In this document: piece by piece, positions 35,249-44,865 of the stretch
Layout of the letters: each line of letters opens with the position of its first letter
Position numbering within the stretch: position 1 is the stretch's first letter
From: a marine actinobacterium PHSC20C1
GTDB lineage: Bacteria; Actinomycetota; Actinomycetes; Actinomycetales; Microbacteriaceae
Length of the DNA stretch: 64,000 nt
Assembly (NCBI GenBank): GCA_000153145.1
Contig: CH672415.1
Span: forward strand, 1,403,411-1,467,410
Reading direction: 5' to 3'
The notes under the pieces: generated by a model
Told to the model about the DNA's origin: nothing
The model's database searches: none
The model's input: the letters and a program-made list of their open reading frames with translations, nothing else
Position numbers and translations under genes: made by a program

Positions 35249-36736
35249 CTAAACGAGAACGAACTCGATCGTTCCGGTAGCGATCTCAGCAGCCACGAGA
35301 CGCGCTCGCACAGTAGAACCAGCCGAGACATCGCCGACGATCTTGGCGGTGATGACGGGATCAGCGATCTGGATGATGCCGCCATCAGCACGCTCAGAAA
35401 CGACGGTGGCATCAAATTCATCGCCCACTCGCGTGCTCAAGACCGCCGCCTCAATGGCATCCACCGACGATCTCTCCAGCTGAGAGGCAAGTGAGCTCGT
35501 GCGCGCCATAATTTTGGGCAATTCTGGGAGCGCATCGCGCACCCACTTGGGAACGTCACGCCCCGCGATGATTGCCTCACACGCAACCAGTACGAAGCGA
35601 TCAACAAGGCGACGCAGCGGGGCCGTCGCATGAGCGTATGGCGCCGCGACGGCAGCCTGCGTGGTCTCTTCTGGCAGCTCTCCGTCGAACACCGTGTAAC
35701 CGGCACCACGAAAGAGTGATGCCGCTGCGTGAATTGCGGCAAGTGCGCGCGGATCGCTGTGATCGAGGGCACGCAAGTACTCGCCATAGTTCTGGTTCTC
35801 GGGCCACGGGCATCCGAGGCTCGCTACTTGGCGGCGGAACTTAGCCAGAGTCTCCTCATCGGGCGCTGGCATCGTACGCAAAATACCGACTTTGCCCTCG
35901 AGCATGATGCGCGCGGCCTCCATGCCGGTCATCAGCGAGACGTGAGCGTTGTATTGCTCGACAGGAAGCGAACTTCGACGCTCAACCACATAGTGGCCGT
36001 CAACAAACTCAACCTCTTCATCTGGACGATTCAAACTGGCTCCGCCACGATTGCGCTCCAGCTCAGCACGGAGGCGACCAAATTCGGGCAGAAGAGAAAG
36101 CGACTCGTCAGCGAGGTCGTTGTCGAGCAGGCGTTGCACTTCCTCATAGTCGTACTGGCGTCGATTACGCACTTGCGCGCGTACGAGCGTTGTCGCAGTG
36201 ACTGTGCCCGTAGCATCCAGATCGAACGTCCACACAAACGCCGGCCGAGTGCAGCCTGCAAGCAGAGACGCAGCGTCTTCGCTGATTACCGTGGGATGAA
36301 GCGGAATTCGGCCGTCTGGCGCATAAATAGTCTGGCCACGTTTGCGAGCTTCCGCATCGACCGCTGAACCTGGCAACACAAAAGCGGGTACTTCGGCAAT
36401 GGCGTACATCACGCGCAGAGTGTCCCCTGTGCGCTCAAGATAGAGAGCCTGGTCGAGATCCGTTGCCCCTTCGGGGTCAATAGTGGCGAACGGGATCTCA
36501 GTGAGATCAAGCTCCGGCGGTTCGAAGGCTGCTACCGAAGCGAGAGCGACCTCCTCAACTTCTTCGCTGAAGCCGGTCGGAAGGTCTAGCTCTTCGCGCA
36601 CCCGCACGAGGGCAGAGGCTAGTTCGTCACCGACATCGCGCGGTCGAACGCGCGGAACAACAAGCCGCTCTTCCTCGTGCACCGTGGAGTCAGGCTGATC
36701 GTGGTTTTCAGAATCAAAGTTTCTCAATTGGAGCAA
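35249..36736 (-). CDS. RNB-domain ribonuclease (RNase II/R family)
   Basis: 495 residues from a TTG at 36736; a GTG at 36682 is also possible, since the first 18 codons overlap the helicase gene. The RNB domain begins with IPFATIDPEGATDLDQALYLER near residue 80, and the catalytic Asp cluster is read as IDP...TDLDQ. Compared with E. coli RNase II, the fourth Asp is Gln. No N-terminal cold-shock domains are present, and only a short OB-like tail replaces S1, as in compact actinobacterial members. It probably degrades RNA 3' to 5'. Confidence 0.88.
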   Translation of the reverse strand: MLQLRNFDSENHDQPDSTVHEEERLVVPRVRPRDVGDELASALVRVREELDLPTGFSEEVEEVALASVAAFEPPELDLTEIPFATIDPEGATDLDQALYLERTGDTLRVMYAIAEVPAFVLPGSAVDAEARKRGQTIYAPDGRIPLHPTVISEDAASLLAGCTRPAFVWTFDLDATGTVTATTLVRAQVRNRRQYDYEEVQRLLDNDLADESLSLLPEFGRLRAELERNRGGASLNRPDEEVEFVDGHYVVERRSSLPVEQYNAHVSLMTGMEAARIMLEGKVGILRTMPAPDEETLAKFRRQVASLGCPWPENQNYGEYLRALDHSDPRALAAIHAAASLFRGAGYTVFDGELPEETTQAAVAAPYAHATAPLRRLVDRFVLVACEAIIAGRDVPKWVRDALPELPKIMARTSSLASQLERSSVDAIEAAVLSTRVGDEFDATVVSERADGGIIQIADPVITAKIVGDVSAGSTVRARLVAAEIATGTIEFVLV

Positions 36737-39113
36737 TCTTGATCAGCAGACGCTTGCGCCCGGCGGAATCGAATTGAACGTCAGCGATGCTTTTCGGACC
36801 AACGCCCGTCACCTGATTTACTGTGCCATCACCAAAGTCAGTGTGGCGGATGCGGTCGCCCGCCGCCAGAGTGAGATCGCCATTGTCACGAACCGTGCCT
36901 GTGACGGCATTCGCCCATTCCGTCTTAGCGCGGGGCGGGGCCGGGGGCAGTCCACCGGCCGCAGCCTCGCGCAGCGAGCCAGCCCAAGAACCACCGCCAC
37001 CGCCACGACGCGCATTGAGCGCACGAGACTGGGTGCCACCGCGCGGGTTCGACATCCCTGGCGACTGCTTCCATTCAATGAGATCAGCAGGGATCTCTTG
37101 CAAGTATCGACTCGGCATCGCCACGTTTACTTCGCCGAACTGCGCCCGCGTCATCGCGAGCGAGAGAAAGAGCCGTTTGCGCGCGCGGGTGATTCCGACA
37201 TAGAAAAGCCGACGCTCTTCCGCTGGCCCGCCGGGCTCATTCGCCGACATGCGGTGAGGCAACAAATCTTCTTCAACACCGGTCAAGAAGACAGCGTCAT
37301 ACTCAAGCCCCTTTGCCGTGTGCAGGGTCATGAGCGAGACGGTTCCGCTTGAGTCGTCTAGGTCATCGGCTGCAGCGACGAGGGAAACTTCCGTCAGAAA
37401 GTCGATGAGCGTGCCATCGGGATTGTTCTTGCCGAACTCTTTCGTCACCGCGATCAGTTCATCAACATTCTCGGCGCGGGCCTCATCTTGCGGGTCAAGG
37501 GATGAGCGCAAAACACGAACATAGCCGGAGCGTTCGAGCAGTTCCGTCAGTATCTCGGCGGGCTTGGCAGTCTCGACCTTTGCCATAACTTCGTCAAGCA
37601 ACCGGGCGAGATCAACAATGGCCTTGGTCACCTTCGGTCCAAGCCCCAGTTCACCCGCATTGCGCATTGCATCCCGCAACGTCATTCCGCGATCGTCAGC
37701 CCACGCCTGAAGCGCGGCTTCCGTCGCCGGACCAATTCCGCGTTTGGGAGTGTTCATGATGCGCCGGAGTGCCAGCGGGTCAGCCGGATTCGCAACCGCG
37801 ATTAAATAACCGAAAGCGTCCTTGATTTCAGCGCGCTCGTAGAACTTGGTTCCACCGAGCACACGATAAGGAAGCGCCGCACGGATGAAAATTTCTTCCA
37901 ACGCTCGAGTTTGCGAGTTCGTGCGATAGAAAACTGCGACGTCTTTGTAGGCGACGCCTTCGTCGTGCATCTTCTGGATCTCATCCGCAACAAACTGCGC
38001 TTCGTCATGACCCGAATAGCCAGTGAAGCCTACGATCTTGTCGCCAGCTCCGACGGTTGTGAAGAGCTTCTTGTCTTTGCGGTCAAAGTTGTGGGAGATA
38101 ACCGCGTTGGCGGCATCCAAAATCGTCTGGGTTGAGCGGTAGTTCTGCTCAAGCAGAATCACTGTTGAACGTGGAAAATCACGTTCAAATTCGACAATGT
38201 TGCGGATGTCGGCCCCACGGAATGCATAAATCGACTGGTCGCTGTCACCAACGACCGTGAGCGATGCGGCCTCTAGCTCGTTGGTGCTGCCCTGCACGAG
38301 CACGCCAGGCGAGGTCTCGAATTGCTCGGGAGCCGGGGGCCGGGTCAGTTCGCGGATGAGGGAATACTGCGCGTGATTGGTGTCCTGATACTCGTCAACG
38401 AGGATGTGTTTGAAGCGGCGCTGGTAGGTCGCCGCGATGTGCGGGAAAGCGCGGAATAGGTAGACGGTTTGACCGATGAGGTCATCAAAGTCAAAGGCGT
38501 TTGCGTCGCTCAAGCCGCGCGTGTAGCGGCGGAAGACTTCGAGGAACTTCTTCTCTGCCGGGTCGCTGAGGTTCGCATCACGGGCAAACCCGTCAACGTC
38601 GGTCAGCTCGTTCTTGAGGCCTGAAATACGATTCGCCGCTTTGCTAACCGTGAGCCCGTACATGTCGGCGTCGAGTTCTTTGAGAATCCGTTTGAGCAGC
38701 GCTTTGCTGTCTGCGGAGTCGTAGATGGTGAAGTTCTTAGAGAAACCGAATGCTTCTGCCTCGCGCCGAAGGATTCGCACACAGGCAGAGTGGAAGGTTG
38801 ATATCCACATTCCTTCTGCAGCGTTCCCCACAATTGCTGCGACACGCTCCCGCATTTCTGCGGCTGCCTTGTTGGTAAAAGTGATCGCCAATATTTGGCT
38901 CGGCCACGCTTCCTGCGAACGCAGCAGGCCAGCGATGCGGCGAGTAAGCACGCTCGTTTTACCTGAGCCTGCCCCTGCAACGATCAGCAGTGAGGGTCCC
39001 CGGTATTCCACGGCTTGGCGTTGACGAGGATTCAGCCCGTCGAGCAAAGGGTCGCGAACGGAGTCACCGTCGGCAGAACGGCCAGGGTCGGAAGGGTTTA
39101 GGGCTGTCGTCAT
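36714..39113 (-). CDS. pcrA: UvrD/PcrA-type DNA helicase
   Basis: 799 residues. SF1A helicase motifs in order: I AGAGSGKTSVLTRR near residue 47, Ia ITFTNKAAAEM, II ILVDEYQDTNHAQY, III VVGDSDQSIYAFRGA, IV LEQNYRST, V VSLMTLHTAKGLEYDAVFL, VI EERRLFYVGITRARKRL. The C-terminal Tudor-like segment (GDRIRHTDFGDGTVNQVTG), which contacts RNA polymerase in PcrA, is present. It unwinds DNA 3' to 5' in repair and replication restart. It overlaps the ribonuclease gene by about 20 bases. Confidence 0.95.
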   Translation of the reverse strand: MTTALNPSDPGRSADGDSVRDPLLDGLNPRQRQAVEYRGPSLLIVAGAGSGKTSVLTRRIAGLLRSQEAWPSQILAITFTNKAAAEMRERVAAIVGNAAEGMWISTFHSACVRILRREAEAFGFSKNFTIYDSADSKALLKRILKELDADMYGLTVSKAANRISGLKNELTDVDGFARDANLSDPAEKKFLEVFRRYTRGLSDANAFDFDDLIGQTVYLFRAFPHIAATYQRRFKHILVDEYQDTNHAQYSLIRELTRPPAPEQFETSPGVLVQGSTNELEAASLTVVGDSDQSIYAFRGADIRNIVEFERDFPRSTVILLEQNYRSTQTILDAANAVISHNFDRKDKKLFTTVGAGDKIVGFTGYSGHDEAQFVADEIQKMHDEGVAYKDVAVFYRTNSQTRALEEIFIRAALPYRVLGGTKFYERAEIKDAFGYLIAVANPADPLALRRIMNTPKRGIGPATEAALQAWADDRGMTLRDAMRNAGELGLGPKVTKAIVDLARLLDEVMAKVETAKPAEILTELLERSGYVRVLRSSLDPQDEARAENVDELIAVTKEFGKNNPDGTLIDFLTEVSLVAAADDLDDSSGTVSLMTLHTAKGLEYDAVFLTGVEEDLLPHRMSANEPGGPAEERRLFYVGITRARKRLFLSLAMTRAQFGEVNVAMPSRYLQEIPADLIEWKQSPGMSNPRGGTQSRALNARRGGGGGSWAGSLREAAAGGLPPAPPRAKTEWANAVTGTVRDNGDLTLAAGDRIRHTDFGDGTVNQVTGVGPKSIADVQFDSAGRKRLLIKIAPIEKL

Positions 39114-39125
39114 CGCCTCTAAACT

Positions 39126-40127
39126 CTACCCGCGCGCGGTGACCGCGAGGTCGGGCTGATCGGCGAAAACGCCGTCAAGTCCAGATTGCATGATGGTGCG
39201 GAACTCCGCGAGCCAGTCGCCGTAGTGTTCGGGTTGTTTGCTAGAGCGCATGTTCTTGGGCAAGAAACGATTTTCTGCCCGCAGTGTCCAGCAGAACACT
39301 TGTAATCCTGCAGCGTGCGCTCGCGCCACAAGGTCGTTGGTTCCGGTGAGACTACCGGCCAGATCTTTCACCATGAGCATCTTCTTGTCGACACTAATCC
39401 CGTCGACCTCGCGCGCGAGCTGAGAGAGTCCCTCGTCGCTGAGGTGCTCGGCATAGGTGGGTGCCTGTGATCCGAGGCGAGCGACGAGATCCGACGGTGC
39501 GCCACTCGCCTCAAGCAAGAACACCAATTGACCCGCAACGCCACGATCACGGATGCGGTGCAGCACGCTTTGCTCGAACGATTCGATGATCAGGTTGTCG
39601 GGTGTCGCCCATCCGCTCACGTCGCGGGCGAAAAGCTCATCGAGCGGCAAACCAATCGATTCAAAGTAGCTCGCGTGCTTGATCTCCGCCACAACTTTCA
39701 GCTGTCTGCGCTGCGCCTCGGGGTGTTGATCTACGAGCTCAAGTAGGTCGCTCAGTCGCAGTATGGGCTCGGTGTCGTCAAAAGTTGTGTTTGATTGGCG
39801 AACTTCTGGCAACCGTTCGCGGGCGCGAAGCGTAGAGAGTTCAGCCCACGTGAAGTCCTCGGTAAACCACCCTGTCATCGAGGAACCATCGATGGTCTTC
39901 GAGGTGTGACGATCGGCGAACTCCGGGTGATCGGCAACGTTGGTTGTGCCCGAGATCTCGTTCTCGTGTCGAAGCACAAGAATTCCATCGCTCGTCGAGA
40001 CAAGGTCGGGCTCGACGGCATCCGCACCGAGAGTGAATGCGAGTTCGTAGGCGGCCCTGGTGTGTTCTGGGCGGTAGCCACTGGCTCCGCGATGCCCAAT
40101 CACAAGGGGGCTGGTGGTTGTGGTCAT
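39126..40127 (-). CDS. Glycerophosphodiester phosphodiesterase family protein
   Basis: 333 residues. Motifs: VIGHRGASGYRPEHT (catalytic His pair), DAVEPDLVSTSDG and LVLRHENEI, and VFCWTLRAENRF near the end. It hydrolyses glycerophosphodiesters to glycerol-3-phosphate and an alcohol. No clear signal peptide, so probably cytoplasmic; substrates may come from lipid turnover. It lies 12 bases upstream of pcrA in the same direction. Confidence 0.93.
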   Translation of the reverse strand: MTTTTSPLVIGHRGASGYRPEHTRAAYELAFTLGADAVEPDLVSTSDGILVLRHENEISGTTNVADHPEFADRHTSKTIDGSSMTGWFTEDFTWAELSTLRARERLPEVRQSNTTFDDTEPILRLSDLLELVDQHPEAQRRQLKVVAEIKHASYFESIGLPLDELFARDVSGWATPDNLIIESFEQSVLHRIRDRGVAGQLVFLLEASGAPSDLVARLGSQAPTYAEHLSDEGLSQLAREVDGISVDKKMLMVKDLAGSLTGTNDLVARAHAAGLQVFCWTLRAENRFLPKNMRSSKQPEHYGDWLAEFRTIMQSGLDGVFADQPDLAVTARG

Positions 40128-40172
40128 CGAGTCAAGAATATGCGCAACTACAGCTAAGACTAATATTTAGGG

Positions 40173-40493
40173 ATGCCCGTATGTTCGTCGTGCTCTGCGA
40201 CCACGCAGCCGGAGTGGAAATTCTGCATCTACTGCGGTGAACCCACCTCGGCTGATGCAGCGCGCCCGACACCGCTCGCTCCCCGCCGAACCAACCCTCT
40301 GGCGATCTTGGCAATAGTGCTCGCTGCAATCGGCGGAGCTCCCGCGTTAATCTTCGGTCACGTGGCACTACGGCAAATCAAGCAGACGGGCGAACGCGGC
40401 TTTGTCATGGCGATCATCGCCACAGTTCTTGGCTACGCCTGGCTAGTCGTTTGGGCCGTCTTGCTGATTTCGCTGCTCACTAATGGCCGTTAG
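40173..40493 (+). CDS. Zinc-ribbon plus DUF4190-like membrane protein
   Basis: 106 residues. An N-terminal zinc ribbon with four cysteines (CSSC ... CIYC, residues 4-22) is followed by a Pro-rich linker and two membrane spans (about 42-65 and 77-103) with the DUF4190 pattern GHVALRQIKQTGERG between them. Function unknown. It overlaps the next membrane gene by 11 bases. Confidence 0.82.
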   Translation: MPVCSSCSATTQPEWKFCIYCGEPTSADAARPTPLAPRRTNPLAILAIVLAAIGGAPALIFGHVALRQIKQTGERGFVMAIIATVLGYAWLVVWAVLLISLLTNGR

Positions 40494-41004
40494 CGGCTGG
40501 GAGCCCACGCGGCATATCCCGCTCAAATGGGGCCGGTACGGCGACCGCTATTTCGTCGGCCTTGTCTTGATAATTGCTGGAGCCGTGCACCTCCAGGGTG
40601 CGAACAACTACACGCTCATCATCTTGCTCATTGGCACCACATCAACTGCCGTCGGCTGGTCGATTATGCCCGCCCGAGGTTGGCGACGGATGATCGTAGT
40701 GATCCCCGCCATCAGCCAAATCTGGATCATGCTCACCGGGCCCATGTCGATGTGGACCCTGACGATTCCGTTGGCGTGTTGGTTGCTCGTGCGTCACCGC
40801 CCGCTCATCTCCTATCTCGCACTTGCGCTGCCGATTGCAAACGGGATCATCATCGCGCGATTGTTCCAGGAGTACTCTTCGATGCCGCAAGCGCTGGCAA
40901 TTTCTGCCGTGGTGCTCGTGGCCGCAGCCTGGCTTTCACGCCTGATCGCTCAGAGCGCAGCGGCACGAAGCACAATCACAGCAATTTCCAGCGGACTCCG
41001 GTAG
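40483..41004 (+). CDS. Hypothetical integral membrane protein
   Basis: 173 residues with five or six hydrophobic spans from residue 25 to 160, separated by very short loops, and a polar N-terminus (GWEPTRHIPLKWGRYGDR). I do not recognise a family. The 11-base overlap with the zinc-ribbon gene indicates co-translation. No conserved catalytic residues stand out. Confidence 0.75.
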   Translation: MAVSGWEPTRHIPLKWGRYGDRYFVGLVLIIAGAVHLQGANNYTLIILLIGTTSTAVGWSIMPARGWRRMIVVIPAISQIWIMLTGPMSMWTLTIPLACWLLVRHRPLISYLALALPIANGIIIARLFQEYSSMPQALAISAVVLVAAAWLSRLIAQSAAARSTITAISSGLR

Positions 41005-41053
41005 TTTTGTGGTGCGTCATTAACATGTGGCGCCACACCAAAACAGAGGAATC

Positions 41054-41857
41054 ATGGCACTCAACAACCCCGCTTTCTCCCGTGATGCTGCGTTTAGCTC
41101 GCGCGGCGGAATCGCTGTAGCGAACCAGGTCTCCAACCAGCAGCTCAACGACATGTACAACCAGGAGTCGGCCCCCGCCTCCGGTGATGTCATGACCATT
41201 GAAGACACCATTGCCAAGACCGTTGGAGCCTTCGCGCTTCTGCTCGTCGGAGCAGCTATCGGCTGGATCGCCGACATGCCACTTCTGTGGATCGGTGCTG
41301 GCATCGTCGGCTTCGTTCTTGCTCTCGTCAACATCTTCAAGAAGCAGCCGTCTGGCGCACTCGTACTCGCGTACTCCGCGGTTGAGGGTGTATTCGTCGG
41401 CGGCATCTCGCGGTTCTATGAGAACGCCTACGGCGGAGTCGTCACCCAGGCCGTCATTGCGACGCTCGTCGTTGTCGGCGTAACGCTCGCACTCTTCGCG
41501 AGCGGCAAGATTCGCGCATCGAAGAAGGCCACCAAAGTCTTCCTCATCGCCATGGTCGGCTACATGGTCTTCGCACTCGTGAACATGGTCATGATGCTCA
41601 CGGGAGCCACCGACGATGCCTTCGGCCTCCGCAGCGCTGAAATTCCGTTCCTCGGAATACCGTTCGGTGCCGTTCTCGGAGTGCTCGTGATCATCATGGC
41701 GGCGTACTCGCTCGTGCTCGACTTCGACTTCATCCAGAAGGGTGTCGCCAACGGCGCACCTCGTGTTTTCGGCTGGAAGGGCACCTTCGGCATCATGATC
41801 ACCGTCGTGTGGCTGTACCTCGAAATGCTGCGCTTCTTCGCGATCCTTCGCGACTAG
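41054..41857 (+). CDS. Bax inhibitor-1/YccA-family membrane protein
   Basis: 267 residues from the ATG at 41054, with AGAGGA upstream; an earlier frame at 41027 is rejected. N-terminal polar region of about 55 residues, then seven spans from residue 60 onward, with the family segment NPAFSRDAAF at the start and YAAYSLVLDFDFI-like VLDFDFIQKGVANGAP near 220. Members are putative calcium-leak or stress channels; no function is established in this lineage. A strong terminator follows. Confidence 0.9.
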   Translation: MALNNPAFSRDAAFSSRGGIAVANQVSNQQLNDMYNQESAPASGDVMTIEDTIAKTVGAFALLLVGAAIGWIADMPLLWIGAGIVGFVLALVNIFKKQPSGALVLAYSAVEGVFVGGISRFYENAYGGVVTQAVIATLVVVGVTLALFASGKIRASKKATKVFLIAMVGYMVFALVNMVMMLTGATDDAFGLRSAEIPFLGIPFGAVLGVLVIIMAAYSLVLDFDFIQKGVANGAPRVFGWKGTFGIMITVVWLYLEMLRFFAILRD

Positions 41858-41877
41858 CGCCACCGTCTCGCAACGAC

Positions 41878-41920
41878 AAAGCCCCCGTCACCTCGGCAAT
41901 AGCCGGGTGACGGGGGCTTT
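41878..41920. terminator. Bidirectional terminator after the Bax-inhibitor-1 gene
   Basis: AAAGCCCCCGTCACC pairs with GGTGACGGGGGCTTT over 15 bases around a 13-base loop and is flanked by T residues on both strands. Confidence 0.85.
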
Positions 41921-41969
41921 CTCGTTAAGACTTAGCAGCCTCGGCCGAGACGGCCTCGGAATAAAGCGC

Positions 41970-41993
41970 GCGAACGCCAGAAATGGCGTTCGC
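41970..41993 (-). terminator. Stem-loop downstream of guaA
   Basis: GCGAACGCC and GGCGTTCGC flank AGAAAT. It is 10 bases after the guaA stop and, on the minus strand, is followed by GCGCTTTATT. Probably the first of two terminators for the guaA transcript. Confidence 0.55.
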
Positions 41994-42003
41994 CTTCAGC
42001 GTT

Positions 42004-43605
42004 TTATTCCCACTCAATCGTTCCTGGTGGCTTCGACGTGACGTCGAGCACGACGCGATTGACGCCATCCACCTCATTGGTGATGCGGTTTGAGATCTTC
42101 GCGAGCACATCGTACGGCAGGCGAGTCCAGTCGGCGGTCATCGCATCCTCGGATGAGACCGGACGCAAGACAATCGGGTGACCGTAAGTGCGACCATCGC
42201 CCTGCACGCCAACCGAACGAACGTCAGCGAGAAGCACAACAGGGCACTGCCAGATCGTGTCATCCAGGCCGGCAGCGGTCAGTTCCGCGCGAGCAATCGC
42301 GTCGGCCTTGCGAAGTAGTTCGAGGCGATCAAAAGTTACTTCACCAATGATGCGGATGCCAAGGCCGGGGCCAGGGAACGGCTGGCGGCCAACAATGACC
42401 TCCGGCAGTCCCAGCTCGCGGCCGATTGCCCGAACTTCATCCTTGAACAGGGTGCGCAGTGGCTCGACAAGGTCGAACTGCAAGTCTTCGGGGAGCCCAC
42501 CAACGTTGTGGTGGCTCTTGATGTTGGCGGTTCCGGTTCCTCCGCCACTTTCTACGACATCCGGGTACAGGGTTCCCTGAACGAGGAACTTCACAGTCTC
42601 GTCGCTTCCCTGAGTTTCGAGTACGAGCGCCTCAGCGGCGTTCTCAAAGCTGCGGATGAACTCACGGCCGATGATCTTGCGCTTAGTCTCCGGGTCGGTG
42701 ACTCCGGCGAGAGCATCCATGAACTGGTCAACGGCGTCGACAGTGACGAGCCGCACACCGGTCGAGGCGACATAATCCTCTTCAACCTGACGACGCTCAT
42801 CCTGACGCAGCAAACCGTGGTCGACGAAAATGCAGACGAGTTGGTCGCCAACAGCCTTGTGCACAATCGCGGCCGCAACGGCAGAGTCGACTCCGCCAGA
42901 GAGCCCACAAATAACACGGGCCGACCCAACCTGTTCACGAATGCGTGCCACCTGTTCAGCGATTACGTTTCCGCTGTTCCAGTCAGCAGGAATTCCCGCT
43001 GCGTCGTGCAAGAAGTTCTCGAGCACGCTCTGGCCAAACTCGGTGTGCTTGACCTCTGGGTGCCACTGAACGCCGTAGAGGCCGCGTTCCTTGCTCGCGA
43101 AGGCGGCAACAGGAGTCGCGTCGCTACTGGCAAGAACATCAAAACCTTCTGGCGCTTCCGTCACGGCATCGCCGTGACTCATCCACACCGTCTGCTTGTT
43201 CGGCTGCTTGCCCAAGAGCGAACCGCCATCGCCTTGAACCGTCATATCTGTTGCGCCGTACTCGCGCAGTCCGGTCTTAGCAACGGTTCCGCCGAGCTGG
43301 CGGGCCATCACCTGGAAGCCGTAGCAGATGCCAAAAACAGGAATTCCGAGCTGCAGAATACCGGGGTCGAGGTCGGGCGAACCGGGCTCGTAGACGCTCG
43401 AGGGGCCACCGCTCAGTACGATGCCTGCCGGGTTCTTTGCGGCAATCTCTTCAGCAGTGATGGTGTGAGGAACAATCTCGCTGTACACATTTGCCTCGCG
43501 CACTCGGCGCGCGATCAACTGAGCGTACTGTGCACCAAAGTCGACGACCAAGACCGGTCGAGCGTTTGTGTCAGCGGATGCGGCCGGGGCCGAAGTTTCG
43601 GTCAT
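42004..43605 (-). CDS. guaA: GMP synthase (glutamine-hydrolysing)
   Basis: 533 residues. Class I glutamine amidotransferase domain (about 18-210) with catalytic Cys in GICYGFQ and the QWHPEV His; ATP pyrophosphatase domain with P-loop [12 protein letters not shown]; and the dimerisation domain ending KPPGTIEWE. It converts XMP to GMP with glutamine, the step after GuaB. It overlaps the DUF3817 gene by four bases and is the last gene of a four-gene run. Confidence 0.98.
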   Translation of the reverse strand: MTETSAPAASADTNARPVLVVDFGAQYAQLIARRVREANVYSEIVPHTITAEEIAAKNPAGIVLSGGPSSVYEPGSPDLDPGILQLGIPVFGICYGFQVMARQLGGTVAKTGLREYGATDMTVQGDGGSLLGKQPNKQTVWMSHGDAVTEAPEGFDVLASSDATPVAAFASKERGLYGVQWHPEVKHTEFGQSVLENFLHDAAGIPADWNSGNVIAEQVARIREQVGSARVICGLSGGVDSAVAAAIVHKAVGDQLVCIFVDHGLLRQDERRQVEEDYVASTGVRLVTVDAVDQFMDALAGVTDPETKRKIIGREFIRSFENAAEALVLETQGSDETVKFLVQGTLYPDVVESGGGTGTANIKSHHNVGGLPEDLQFDLVEPLRTLFKDEVRAIGRELGLPEVIVGRQPFPGPGLGIRIIGEVTFDRLELLRKADAIARAELTAAGLDDTIWQCPVVLLADVRSVGVQGDGRTYGHPIVLRPVSSEDAMTADWTRLPYDVLAKISNRITNEVDGVNRVVLDVTSKPPGTIEWE

Positions 43606-44060
43606 GCGGAAGCCTTTGCGGAGTTGGCGCTTGCCGCGGTGGCGGCAGCAGCGGATTCGATACGGGCAAGTTTCGCGTTCACGAAACGAGGAACCTGACG
43701 CTCAAGGAAGAACGACAGAAGTGGAATCACGCCACCGAGAGCGATGTACAAGAAACGCAAAAAGGAGAAGCGCGTTAGGCGCCACAACACGAAGTCGGCT
43801 GCGACATAGAAAACATAGAGCCAGCCGTGCACAATCAGGATGATCGTCGACACGTTGATGCCGGTTATCAGCTCTTTGTTCTGCAGCGCGAGGAATCCAT
43901 AAGGGCCGTTCAGCTCGATGTCACCCCCAAGCCCATAACGGAGAAACATCATGAGGCACAGGATGAGCAAAAAGCTGCCAGTGATCACCGACGACACTTT
44001 GTAGAAGGTGAGGGTGCGACGAATGCGTGGAAAATCAGAAAGCCGGGGACCGAGAGCCAT
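43602..44060 (-). CDS. DUF3817 membrane protein
   Basis: 152 residues with three or four spans; the pattern [22 protein letters not shown], then [19 protein letters not shown], matches DUF3817 proteins often found next to guaA in actinobacteria. A basic/Ala-rich cytoplasmic tail follows. No function is established. It lies 4 bases after SURF1 and overlaps guaA. Confidence 0.85.
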   Translation of the reverse strand: MALGPRLSDFPRIRRTLTFYKVSSVITGSFLLILCLMMFLRYGLGGDIELNGPYGFLALQNKELITGINVSTIILIVHGWLYVFYVAADFVLWRLTRFSFLRFLYIALGGVIPLLSFFLERQVPRFVNAKLARIESAAAATAASANSAKASA

Positions 44061-44064
44061 GGCT

Positions 44065-44865
44065 CTAGTCTACGGCCGCGTCAGCGTGCACAGCTTCGCG
44101 CTCCTCTTCCCACACGTCTCGCACTAAGCGATACCAGAGGAAGACGGCGAAGCCCGCAAACACAACCCACTCAACCGCGTAGAACACGTTGAGTAGATTG
44201 AGCGAAACCTCTGTCGATGGCGGTGGCGAATCTATCGTTTCGAGCCCTGCCGGTGCCTGAAAACTAACGACGTATCCGCCGTAGGTGCCGCCAGGAACCT
44301 CAGCCCACAAATTGACGAGCTCTGAAACAGCAAGCGCGCTGCGTGTTCCCGCTTCGAAGTCGGATTGTTGGGGTGACTCTGTCGGCAGTAGTCGACCAGA
44401 GATGGTCGACGAAGGCGGTGAGGCATCGAGTCGTGCGATTGCTGACTTCGCAGCATCCGTCGATTCAGCCCACCCGAGTGCAATCGCGATGCTTGCACCA
44501 CTCGGTTCAACACCATGGCCAACTACCCAGTAACCCAGGGCACCAGTATTGCGACGGTCCGAGAGCACAACATAATCGCCCGCCACGAGCTCAGCGGTAA
44601 AAGTAACGCTCTGCCCTGTTGTCACCGAGGCAAGGGGATCTTGAGCCGTTGCCACCGAATCGAGTTCAACTACCGTCTCGCTCTGTTGCTCCGTGATTTC
44701 GCCACCCTCGAGGCTGCGACTCAGCTGCCACTGACCGAGGGCAGCAAAACTTGCAGCGATTGCGAATGCCAATATCAGGGCGCCGACCCAGCGCGGTCTG
44801 CGCGCGATCTGCCACATCGTTGCCGGCGCTGCTGACATTACTGAAGGGGGAACGGGCGTACTCAC
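44065..44865 (-). CDS. SURF1-family cytochrome oxidase assembly protein
   Basis: 266 residues with a membrane span at each end (about 28-48 and 228-248) and an outer domain between, the usual SURF1 layout. Readable family features: the start RRPRWVGALILAFAIAASFAALGQWQL, GDYVVLSDRRNTGALGYWVVGHG, and the late VEWVVFAGFAVFLWYRL. It assists haem a insertion into cytochrome c oxidase. GTG start overlapping the glpD stop (GTGA). Confidence 0.92.
   Translation of the reverse strand: MSTPVPPSVMSAAPATMWQIARRPRWVGALILAFAIAASFAALGQWQLSRSLEGGEITEQQSETVVELDSVATAQDPLASVTTGQSVTFTAELVAGDYVVLSDRRNTGALGYWVVGHGVEPSGASIAIALGWAESTDAAKSAIARLDASPPSSTISGRLLPTESPQQSDFEAGTRSALAVSELVNLWAEVPGGTYGGYVVSFQAPAGLETIDSPPPSTEVSLNLLNVFYAVEWVVFAGFAVFLWYRLVRDVWEEEREAVHADAAVD

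Noticed and set aside
41935..41965. Second palindromic stretch rich in GGCC/CGAG beside the guaA terminator
   Set aside because: Arms are imperfect and overlap one another; the adjacent hairpins at 41878-41920 and 41970-41993 explain termination.
42508..43698. 396-codon open frame on the plus strand
   Set aside because: Antisense to guaA, whose identity is certain; no recognisable domain.
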